A stretch of DNA of 64,000 bases, taken from contig JADKAF010000001.1 of the NCBI GenBank assembly GCA_016719295.1, positions 5,022,001 to 5,086,000 of the forward strand, read 5' to 3'. Positions 48,294 through 58,835 of this stretch are shown here, in pieces. Numbering within the stretch: the stretch's first letter is position 1; every line of letters begins with the position of its first letter. Made by a program: the position numbers and the translations under genes. Below the pieces are notes generated by a model. It was not told the DNA's origin, did no database searches, and saw only the letters and a program-made list of their open reading frames with translations. Source of the DNA: Planctomycetota bacterium. GTDB lineage: Bacteria > Planctomycetota > UBA1135 > JADKAF01.

Positions 48294-48747
48294 ACTCGCA
48301 GCGGCACGACCGCGCATCGAGCTCGCCAACAAGACGCAAGTCGTCTTGGACCTGCTCCTCGATTCGATCGAGCGCTTTCCGGAGTGGGTGGCGACCCTCG
48401 CGTTCTACAAGGCGCTCTATGTGGCGGACGTTCTCTTGCTCGGGCTCTTCGATGATCGCGCGAACGATCATCCTTCACGACGTCGCCTGCTCGCACGGAA
48501 GATCGGTGGCAGCATCTTCCGGAACTACGCCGACCTGGACCGGAGCTCGCAGGTCGCCCGCTACCTATCCGTTCCGAGCGGCAGCGGCATGAAGGTCTAT
48601 ACGTCCTTCGCGGACTACCTGGAGCCGCAGAAGATTCGCGGCGAGCTCATCGCACGACGCCTTCGCGATTTCGAAGTCGAGGCGTGCGCCATGTTCCCTC
48701 TCATGGCGCGACATCTCCGCTTCGCCTGCGCGGACTCCGCGCGATAG
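48253..48747 (+). CDS. HEPN-like protein, second of an overlapping pair
   Basis: A 164-residue helical protein. ATLAFYKALYVADVLLLGLFDDRANDHPSRRRLLAR and IFRNYADLDRSSQVARYL resemble HEPN-domain proteins, which are small helical bundles often acting as ribonucleases in toxin and defence systems. The canonical catalytic R-x4-6-H is not clearly present (RANDH is the closest), so it could be an inactive or substrate-binding member. It overlaps the previous gene by 41 bases, and a 216-base gap separates it from the Panacea gene. Confidence 0.6.
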   Translation: MSAPHPNEDRSLRRLAAARPRIELANKTQVVLDLLLDSIERFPEWVATLAFYKALYVADVLLLGLFDDRANDHPSRRRLLARKIGGSIFRNYADLDRSSQVARYLSVPSGSGMKVYTSFADYLEPQKIRGELIARRLRDFEVEACAMFPLMARHLRFACADSAR

Positions 48748-48963
48748 CCCTGAAATGCCGCACGAAGGTTGGGAGGTTCCCCGTTTCGGGAGGCCACTGC
48801 TGCTCCTGCCGACGAAGTGCTGCTCGAGATCCCTGGGCGTGCACGGGTGGATCAGCCGCTGTTCTGAAGTTCCGAGGACTCTTGCGCCGGGCGCACAGCA
48901 GCGTACCCCAGAGGTCGCCGTACCCTTGTCGGATCCGCCTCCTCCTCCTAGTCTCCTCGAGCC

Positions 48964-49533
48964 ATGACGCTCCCCTCGATGGTCGAACCTGCCGCAGCGG
49001 TCCTACTCGGCGCCGGAGGCTCGCTCCCCATCACCTCGCTGAACAAGGCGCTCTTCTATCTCGATCTGAGTTGGCTTCGCGATCACGGCGAAACCATGAC
49101 CTCCGCGACCTATCTGGCGCTTCCGCAGGGACCGGTCGTCGCGAAGTACCCTACCCGACTCGTCGCCGCTCTTGAGGAGGCCAGCGTCGCTCTACAGGAT
49201 GATGCCGAGGATGGTTTTGCGAAGCCTGTCTGCCTCACCAAAGAGCCGGCCTTCGTCGCCCTGACGGAGGAGCAGGTCGATCGCGCGAAGCAGATCGGTC
49301 GATGGGCGGCCTCCAAGAAGGCCGGAGAGCTCTCTCAGTACTCCCACGACAACATGGGTTGGCAGATCGCGTGGGCGCGCGGACTCGGGGCCAAGCGGCC
49401 CGCACAGAAGCTCGATCTGCGCATCGCGATGCAGCAGCTCCTCGAGCGCGATCCTTGGCTCGAGGAGGCTCCGGACGCGGAGCTCGAAGCTCGCCTGCGA
49501 GCGGCGGATGACGAAGCGGGCGCGGCTTGGTGA
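48964..49533 (+). CDS. Panacea (DUF4065, SocA-like) antitoxin-domain protein
   Basis: A 189-residue soluble protein with the Panacea/DUF4065 fold. The key stretch is ITSLNKALFYLDLSWLRDHGETMTSATYLALPQGPVVAKYPTRL, where LNK-LYL-D and a G-x-x-x-T-x-x-x-Y-x-A-x-x-x-GPV pattern define the family. SocA is an antitoxin and proteolytic adaptor; wider Panacea proteins neutralise many unrelated toxins. The C-terminal about 80 residues are charged and helical. Downstream lies a short RelE/HigB-like reading frame that may be its (damaged) toxin partner. Confidence 0.8.
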   Translation: MTLPSMVEPAAAVLLGAGGSLPITSLNKALFYLDLSWLRDHGETMTSATYLALPQGPVVAKYPTRLVAALEEASVALQDDAEDGFAKPVCLTKEPAFVALTEEQVDRAKQIGRWAASKKAGELSQYSHDNMGWQIAWARGLGAKRPAQKLDLRIAMQQLLERDPWLEEAPDAELEARLRAADDEAGAAW

Positions 49534-49539
49534 GCTCCC

Positions 49540-49689
49540 GTGATCGAGAGCGCGAGCATTCCATGGGTCGTCTTGAGCGGCGCCCGCGCCCTGCTATTGG
49601 AGCTGCGCCAAGCGATCGGAGTCGAGGCCTACGAGGCGGAGAAGGACGCGCGGAAGCGCCTACCTCTGCGCCTACTTCGCCAGCGGTGA
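49540..49689 (+). CDS. Possible small ORF after the Panacea gene
   Basis: A 49-codon frame from GTG seven bases after the Panacea stop, reading VIESASIPWVVLSGARALLLELRQ as a helix-forming start. It could be the N-terminal part of the RelE/HigB-like toxin at 49730, separated from it by a frame change and a gap. No independent support as a gene. Confidence 0.25.
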   Translation: MIESASIPWVVLSGARALLLELRQAIGVEAYEAEKDARKRLPLRLLRQR

Positions 49690-49729
49690 TGGCGATTGCC
49701 GGCAGAAGCAAGGCGGCTCCATCGCGCCG

Positions 49730-49927
49730 ATGAGCTCGCAGCACACGGCAGCCGGCGGCAAGTGCTTGAAAGTGCGTTGGGGCCTTTCCGGCAGCGGGAA
49801 GAGCGGAGGACTGCGCCTGGCGATCGTGGTGTACTGCGATGCCCGCCTCGTGAAGCTCGTCGGCGCATGGCGGCGCCGCGCAGATCCCGGCGACGACGAG
49901 TTCGAAGACGCCTTCCGCGAAGGCTGA
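49730..49927 (+). CDS. RelE/HigB-like toxin, N-terminally short
   Basis: A 65-residue frame with the C-terminal half of HigB/RelE-type ribosome-dependent mRNA interferases: GKCLKVRWGLSGSGKSGGLRLAIVVYC matches the family pattern of a K-x-R strand, then GxGKSGGxR, then the hydrophobic strand. Normal members have about 100-120 residues, so the first part is missing or lies in another frame upstream. Adjacent Panacea antitoxin makes a toxin-antitoxin pair the likely origin. Its stop is five bases from the convergent metallopeptidase gene. Possibly inactive. Confidence 0.45.
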   Translation: MSSQHTAAGGKCLKVRWGLSGSGKSGGLRLAIVVYCDARLVKLVGAWRRRADPGDDEFEDAFREG

Positions 49928-49931
49928 GGGA

Positions 49932-50713
49932 CTACCAGAGCGAGACGGCGCCTCGGGTCCGGAGCTGCTGCCGCCGCCCCTCCGCATCTCCCATGACCGT
50001 TCCCAACCTCGCCCAGAACTCCGCATCATGCAACCGATGCTCGAGATGCACGAGCTCATGCGCGAGCACGTAGTCGATGAGCCGCGGCGCCACCTGCATC
50101 ACGCGCCAGTTGATGCGCACGTTGCCGCGCGCATCGCAGGAGCCCCAGCGCTTCGCGGGCTCGCGAATGAGCAGCGGCGGCACCGCGACGCCGAGCTTCT
50201 CGGCCCAGTGGGCGAGGCGCGGCGGGAGGTAGAGAGCGGCACGGCGACGGTACCAGAGCTTCAGCGCGTCGCGGACGGCGCGCGCTCGGTCTGCGGCCGG
50301 AATCGATGTGGGCACTGTGACGTGCAGGCGCCCCTCGCGTAGCGCGACCGTCGCGCGTGCGAGCTCGCGCGCGCTCTCGACGCGCAGGCGATGTTGGCGC
50401 CCTAGGTAGTGGAAGCTCTCGCCGCTCACGAACTCCCGCGGTGCAGGCGCGGGCAGGAGATCCTCGAAGCTGCGGAGGCGCTCGACGATCCAGGCGCCCT
50501 TCCGGCGCACGAGCTGGGCCAAGCGCGCGGGCTCGACGTGGCGCGGCGCGCGGAGGATCACGCCGGCGGTGGGATCGACGACGATCGCGACGGTGAGGCG
50601 GCGGCGACCGCGTTCGATGCGGTAGGGGATCGTGCGCGTGCCGTAGGTGGCGACGGCGCGTTCGCTCGGGTCCGCGACTGAGGTGGCCGTCGCGGGCTTC
50701 GCCTTCGCTCCCT

Positions 50714-50717
<4 letters not shown>
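49932..50717 (-). CDS. YgjP-like (DUF45/SprT-type) zinc metallopeptidase
   Basis: A 261-residue soluble protein of the DUF45/YgjP family. The zinc site is HELVHLEHRLH (His220, Glu221, His224, with His230 nearby), preceded by the family hallmark KRWGSCD. Such genes are frequently the last gene of type I restriction-modification operons, where their role is not known. The start is GTG at 50717, overlapping the hsdR stop by four bases (GTGA), so it is translationally coupled to the restriction subunit. It is convergent with the RelE-like frame. Confidence 0.9.
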
Positions 50718-53700
<2,983 letters not shown>

Positions 53701-53704
<4 letters not shown>

Positions 53705-54882
53705 CTGGCTATCGCATCGACTTCCACTTGGGAGTCGCCCTTGATAAGGGTTATACGCAAAGCGGATTGGGCGGCCGCGAGTTTCTCTAGCTCGATTTCG
53801 GATAGTTCAGTGTAGTCGTCTATGGCGCTGAGCGCTCTTGCGATGCGAATCTGGTTCTGGAGGGTGGGGAGTCGCACGCGGAGCCCCGCGACGATGCTCG
53901 TATTGATGTTCTTCTGGGTGCCAGTTTGGCCGAGGCTGGCGAGCTCTTTTGATTTCCACTGCAGCAGGTAGAAGAGAAATGTCCGATCTACATCGGGGCT
54001 GATCTGATCAAGCAGTACAAAGCCGTCATGTATGCACGCATCGATTGCCGAGACGATAGGCTTACCTACTGTTGCAGCGATGCTCATGATGATATCTCCA
54101 GGGCGAATGCTGACACTGCGAGCGCATCCTTCCTGAGAGAGCTTCTGCTCCGTATGAAGAAGCACTCGACGTGACCGTGTCACATCCGAAATGCGAACCC
54201 AGCCCGGACCTTGTTCGCTGAACCATCGCGGGTCGCTTATGGGGCGTGGTGATGCGCCCCTGCGAATCCTTGCCAAGTGGCCGAGTTGCATTTCGCGCCA
54301 AGTCATCGAGCCCCTAGCGAAGTCGGACAGCATGTCGCACATCATCGATAGCTTCGCTAAATGGAGTCGTTCGAGGACGGCCTCGGCCTTCTCGATCGTC
54401 TCGTCGACCGAGGAGAGGATCGCGGCGATCTTGCGTTGTTCGGGAAGGGGGGGGCGAAGGGCGGGGACTGCCGCGAACTGATCGTAATAGAGCCTGAGGC
54501 GGTCCTTCGCTACGCCCTGCGAGAAACACCGGAACGACTCGATCATCTCCGGCGCCTTGAAGGCATGCGCCCAGAACTCGGAGCACTCCTCGCCCTTGGG
54601 GCGCAGGATCGTGTAGGCGGGACTGATGAAGCCGGCCTCGCGAACGAGCCCGGAGCCACCCTGCCACATGCGCATCGTGTTGTAGGCGATGTCGCCCGGG
54701 AGGGCGCGAAGATAGGCGTCTTGCTCTACCTCGCGGTCCATCTTCCGATCCAGGCTGTCGCGTCGAACCACGCCGCGATCGAGGGTCACGGCGAGCACCG
54801 GCAGGCGCTCCTCGATCTTCTTGTCGACGACTTCTGCGAAGACATCGCCGAGCTGCACGCGAGTCCAGCCTCTAGGAGCCAT
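53701..54882 (-). CDS. hsdS: Type I restriction specificity subunit
   Basis: A 393-residue HsdS with two target recognition domains and two conserved helical spacers. The first TRD ends in the spacer PPLPEQRKIAAILSSVDETIEKAEAVLERLHLAK. The second TRD (WREMQLGHLARIRRGASPRP, GWVRISDVTR, SIRPGDIIMSIAATVGKP, GTQKNINTSIVAGLRVRLP) ends in LQNQIRIARALSAIDDYTELSEIELEKLA. Each TRD reads half of a bipartite DNA target. From about 53700 to 54400 the base composition is visibly less GC-rich than its neighbours, as if TRD2 was exchanged. The 5' end overlaps hsdM by 11 bases. Confidence 0.93.
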
Positions 54883-56431
54883 AGCCTAGCGCCCTCAGGT
54901 GTCGCTCCATCTCGGCGCGAGCCGCATCGCGCGCGTGCTCTGCTTCTCGCAGCGCATTCAATGCCGCCCCGACATCGACCTTGTCCTCTGCCTCGGACGT
55001 CTCGACGTAACGCGAGATGTTCAGGTTGCCCTCGTTCTTCTCGATCTCCTCAGCCGGCACGACCCGCGCGTAGCGCTCGACATCGACGAATGCTTTCACC
55101 GTCTGCGCGATCTTCTGCACGTCCTCGTCGCGCAGCTTGTTCTGGTTCGTCCCTTCGCCGTACTCCCGCGACGCCTCGACGAAAACCACCTTGCCGCGCC
55201 GTGCGACGGGCTTGTTGCGGTTCAGCACCAGCACCGCGGCGGGGATGCCGGTGCCGTAGAAGAGGTTCGTCGGCAGGCCGATCACCGCTTCGATGAGATC
55301 GTCGCGGAGGAAGCCCTTCCGGATCTCGCCTTCGCTGCTGCCGCGGAAGAGGACGCCGTGCGGCATGACGACGGCGAGCTTCCCCTGCTTGTTCAACACC
55401 GCGAGCATGTGCTGCACGAAGGCCAGGTCGCCCTTCGTCTTCGGCGGGATGCCGTAGCGGAAGCGGCCGTAGGGATCGGCCTCGGCGAAGTCGCGGCCCC
55501 ACTCGTCGAGCGAGAAGGGCGGGTTCGCGATCACGCGATCGAAGAGCTGGAGCGCTCCTTGCTCGACGAGCTTGGGATCGCGGATCGTGTCGCCCTTCTC
55601 GATCCTGGCGTCGCGGATGCCATGCAGCAGCATGTTCATCTTGCAGATCGCCCAGGTGCCGAGGTTCTTCTCCTGGCCGGAGAGGGAGAGGTTCTTCGGG
55701 TTCCCGCCGCTCTTCTCCACGTAGTGCGCGCACTCGATCAGCATGCCGCCCGAGCCGCAGGTCGGGTCGCAGATGCGCATCTTGGCGCTCGGCTCCAGGA
55801 GCTCGACCAGGAGCTGCACCACCTTCCGCGGCGTGTAGAACTCGCCGCCCTTCTTCCCCGCGTCGTCGGCGAAGCGCTCGATCAGGAACTCGTACGCGCG
55901 CCCGAGCATGTCGGGCTCGGAGAGCGAGGCGTTCTTGAGATCCAGGCTCGCGAAGTGCTGCACGAGCCGCGCCAGCACTTGATCCCGCTGCCGCGCGTCG
56001 CCGAGCTTCCGCTCGTCGTTGAAGTCGATGCCGGCGAGCACGCCCTGCAGCGCGCTGCTGTTCTGCTCCTGGTGTTCGATCGCCGCGGCGGCCTTGTTCA
56101 GCACCTCGCCGAGCCCGCTCGCGCACTTGCTGATCTCCGCCCACCGCGCGCGCTTCGGCACGAAGAACTCGTGCTCGTCCGGATCCTCCGGGTCCCCGCC
56201 ATCGCGCCGGATCGTCGCGCACTCCTCCTCGAAGCGATCCGACAGCCGCTTCAAGAACAGCAGCCCGAAGATGTAGCTCTTGTAGTCCGACGAGTCGATC
56301 GAGCCGCGGAGGATGTCGGCGGCGGACCAGAGGTAACGTTCGAGGTCGGCTTGGGTGAGGCGGTGGCCGGGGGTGGGGGCGGTGGTCAGTGGGGTGCTCG
56401 CAGGAGCGGGGTTGGGCTTCTTGCGGGCCAT
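54872..56431 (-). CDS. hsdM: Type I restriction DNA methyltransferase subunit
   Basis: A 519-residue N6-adenine methyltransferase. The N-terminal helical bundle (LWSAADILRGSIDSSDYKSYIFGLLFLKRL) interacts with HsdS. SAM-binding motif I is CDPTCGSGGMLIEC (222-229 core) and catalytic motif IV is NPPF (303-306). Family sequence GGEFYTPRKVVQLLVELLEP is also present. It protects host DNA by methylating the HsdS target and is part of the restriction complex. First gene of the hsdM-hsdS-hsdR-ygjP operon. The ATG has no clear Shine-Dalgarno. Confidence 0.95.
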   Translation of the reverse strand: MARKKPNPAPASTPLTTAPTPGHRLTQADLERYLWSAADILRGSIDSSDYKSYIFGLLFLKRLSDRFEEECATIRRDGGDPEDPDEHEFFVPKRARWAEISKCASGLGEVLNKAAAAIEHQEQNSSALQGVLAGIDFNDERKLGDARQRDQVLARLVQHFASLDLKNASLSEPDMLGRAYEFLIERFADDAGKKGGEFYTPRKVVQLLVELLEPSAKMRICDPTCGSGGMLIECAHYVEKSGGNPKNLSLSGQEKNLGTWAICKMNMLLHGIRDARIEKGDTIRDPKLVEQGALQLFDRVIANPPFSLDEWGRDFAEADPYGRFRYGIPPKTKGDLAFVQHMLAVLNKQGKLAVVMPHGVLFRGSSEGEIRKGFLRDDLIEAVIGLPTNLFYGTGIPAAVLVLNRNKPVARRGKVVFVEASREYGEGTNQNKLRDEDVQKIAQTVKAFVDVERYARVVPAEEIEKNEGNLNISRYVETSEAEDKVDVGAALNALREAEHARDAARAEMERHLRALGYGS

Positions 56432-56781
56432 GAGGAGAGGCGGCTTTAGAGGTGGGCGGACGGGGCGAAACGCGCGGGCGTGGATGCGGGCTCTCGGCGG
56501 GGCGGGGCATCTTGCCCGAGCCGGGAGCGAGGGCCAAGCGGGGATCGAGAGCTGAGCAGGGCCAGCGTGGAGAGGACTCTCGTGACCGCCACCGGCAGGT
56601 CTCTCGACAGGTCACCGGCCTCGCCTATGCTCTACTCCCTTCCTCGAGCCGGATGAGGCGGATGGCTGGCCTTGAGTCGCCAGGCTCGATCGCTCAGCTT
56701 CGGGCGCGGTCGGATCCTTCCTCATCGCCGGGCCACCGCACCGAACCCTCCCAGCTCCTGCCCTCTCGCGAAGCTCTCACG
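56432..56781. other. Divergent intergenic region
   Basis: About 350 bases between the leftward hsdM start and the rightward 144-residue gene. No gene is supported. It must hold the restriction-operon promoter and the promoter of the rightward pair; no operator-like repeat was recognised. Confidence 0.45.
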
Positions 56782-57216
56782 ATGCCGGTCCTCTCGCTCC
56801 AGAACCTCGCCGGCTCCCTCGCCTACGAGCCCGATGAGCATCCCAAGCGGAAGCACTACTGGAACCGAGACGAGGCGGACTTCGTGACGCTCGAGTCAGG
56901 CGCGATCGTGGGCAAGTGTCCCGTGTCGATCTCGGCCCAGCCGGAAGAAGCGCTGCGCTTGCTCCGGCGCGGCTTCGGATGGAATCCGAGAGGCTGGACC
57001 AAGCCGCACCCGCAGCGGATCTACACCTTCGACGACGATGGGATCGTCTATCGCGCCACGCCGACCAACCCGGGTCGCTCGTATCACGGATTCCCCGAGC
57101 GCCGAGAGCTCTTCCCCGCAGACCGGGGACTGAAGGTCGCGCTCCTTGTCGCGGCCAAGGAACACGGCCTCTCGGATGAGGCCGTCGAGAGACTGAGCCA
57201 ATGGCTGGGAGCTTAG
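56782..57216 (+). CDS. Unknown 144-residue protein paired with an ImmA/IrrE peptidase
   Basis: A soluble protein that I do not recognise. The N-terminus is charged (AYEPDEHPKRKHYWNRDEADF), the middle has WNPRGWTKPHPQRIYTFDDDGIVYRATPTNPGRSYHGFP, rich in aromatics with Arg and His, and a C-terminal helix (KVALLVAAKEHGLSDEAVERLSQWLG). This His/Arg/aromatic composition suggests a nucleic-acid or ligand-binding domain; a toxin-type domain is possible but unproven. It overlaps the next gene by 16 bases, showing joint translation with the metallopeptidase. Confidence 0.65.
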   Translation: MPVLSLQNLAGSLAYEPDEHPKRKHYWNRDEADFVTLESGAIVGKCPVSISAQPEEALRLLRRGFGWNPRGWTKPHPQRIYTFDDDGIVYRATPTNPGRSYHGFPERRELFPADRGLKVALLVAAKEHGLSDEAVERLSQWLGA

Positions 57217-58637
57217 AGGTGCAATCCGCCGGGACGCACTTCAAGTTGATCTGGAGGTGGACCAGCGCAAGTCCACGAACCTCCGCGGAGTGGACCCAAG
57301 GAGATCTTTGGGTCTATCTCGATGGCGCCTTGGTCTGGGGGAAGGAGCACGGGAGCACGCCGATCGGCGTTGCGTGGACCTGGATCGAGCTCGCAGAACG
57401 CCTTGCCGAGACGTGGAACGCCCTCCGGTTCGAGGCTGGCTATCCTCTGCAGGGGCTGACCAAGACGCCGATCTCTCCCGCGGCCTTCGAGGCGTACTGC
57501 GAGGAGGTCAAGGAGAAGCTGCTGCCCTCGCAGCTCGAGGAGGCGGAGTCCACGTTCTATGACTTCAGCGAAGCGCATGACCTATCGCGCGGGCTGCAAG
57601 GCATCGTCCTGCCGCCTCTGTGGTTCGTCCGCGAGGGACAGCTCGCCGTCCTTGCTTCCGGTTCGAAGACGCTGCGGATCCCGCTGGAAGAGGCCTTCGC
57701 CACGCTGTCCGCGTTCGCTGAGGCAGTTCTCGAGCGCGCGCGGCAGTCCGGTGATGAACGGAGCTCAGAAGCAACGAGGGCTTGGGCGGAGAGGTCCAGC
57801 ATCGATGCGGAGACCTTCGCGTCGCTGGCGACCGGGATGAGCACGGCAGAGCTCGCCGCTCTATCGCCGGGCAACGACCTCATGAGCTGGCTGGAAGTCG
57901 AGCGCGAAAAACCCGAGCTCAACGAGCTCGCGATCGCTGCGCGTTCCACTCACGGCAGGCTGACACCCGATTCTGCCGCCATGCTCCTGCATCGCATCCG
58001 GCAGGAGCATGGGCACTTCAGCGATAGGCTGCAGAAATGGACTGCGCTTGCGCTGCAAGCCATGCAGTCGTGCCTCGACCCCGCTCCGTTCGCTCAGGGC
58101 ATCCAAGTTGCCCGGAGCCTTCGATCCGCGTTCCTCGACGCGAGGCAGCCGGTGGATGTCGGGCATGTGCTGGAGCTGCTGGATGTGAGCGTCGACCGGC
58201 TCGCTCTCGACGCGAGCTCGATCGACGCACTTGCTGCCTGGGGGCCGAGGCGAGGCCCGCTGTTCCTCCTGAACACGAGCGCGCTCGGCAGCGACGCTCG
58301 CGTGCGAGAGCGCGCGTCTCTGGCTCACGAGCTTTGCCACTTGCTCGTGGACCGAGATTCTTCGCGCCCGTTCGGAGACCTGCTCAGCGGGTTGGAGTCC
58401 GGCCCCAGCGAGCAGCGCGCCAACGCGTTCGCCGCGGAGTTCTTGATGCCGGGCGATGTCGCCGGTGCTGCGCTCGCGAAGGCGGCTTCTGCCGCCGAGG
58501 CCAGGTCTGCGGTAAGGGAGTTGGCGAAGCAGTACGAGGTCAGTTGGCAGATCGTGTGTCGCCAGTGCTTGAACTCTGGGGCGATGTTTGCGCCGGGTGT
58601 TCGCGGGTTCTTGGAGGAGAAGTCTCGGGCTGGCTGA
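57201..58637 (+). CDS. ImmA/IrrE-type metallopeptidase with long N-terminal domain
   Basis: A 478-residue soluble protein. The C-terminal part is an ImmA/IrrE (DUF955) zinc peptidase: AHELCHLL with H376-E377-x-x-H380, and about 35 residues later EQRANAFAAEFLMPG supplying the third ligand (Glu). The N-terminal 200 residues (DLWVYLDGALVWGKEHGS, GVAWTWIELAERLAETWN) are of unknown fold. ImmA-type peptidases cleave repressors or antitoxins in response to damage or phage. No XRE-type repressor is beside it; its immediate partner is the overlapping 144-residue unknown. Confidence 0.82.
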   Translation: MAGSLEVQSAGTHFKLIWRWTSASPRTSAEWTQGDLWVYLDGALVWGKEHGSTPIGVAWTWIELAERLAETWNALRFEAGYPLQGLTKTPISPAAFEAYCEEVKEKLLPSQLEEAESTFYDFSEAHDLSRGLQGIVLPPLWFVREGQLAVLASGSKTLRIPLEEAFATLSAFAEAVLERARQSGDERSSEATRAWAERSSIDAETFASLATGMSTAELAALSPGNDLMSWLEVEREKPELNELAIAARSTHGRLTPDSAAMLLHRIRQEHGHFSDRLQKWTALALQAMQSCLDPAPFAQGIQVARSLRSAFLDARQPVDVGHVLELLDVSVDRLALDASSIDALAAWGPRRGPLFLLNTSALGSDARVRERASLAHELCHLLVDRDSSRPFGDLLSGLESGPSEQRANAFAAEFLMPGDVAGAALAKAASAAEARSAVRELAKQYEVSWQIVCRQCLNSGAMFAPGVRGFLEEKSRAG

Positions 58638-58835
58638 GGTGGTGTTCGCCACGGCGTGAGACGTGGGCGTAATCAGCTGCAGGGGGCATAAGGCCGGGGC
58701 TTCCCATGGAGTTGACGGAAGGCTTCCCCTTTCTCTCCGCACTGGCTAGGATCCTTGAAAGTTGGAGCGATTGCCGCGGTGACCTTCTACGCAGGCAAGT
58801 CCTCCATGTCCGGCCCCTGGACCGAGGGTCATGTA

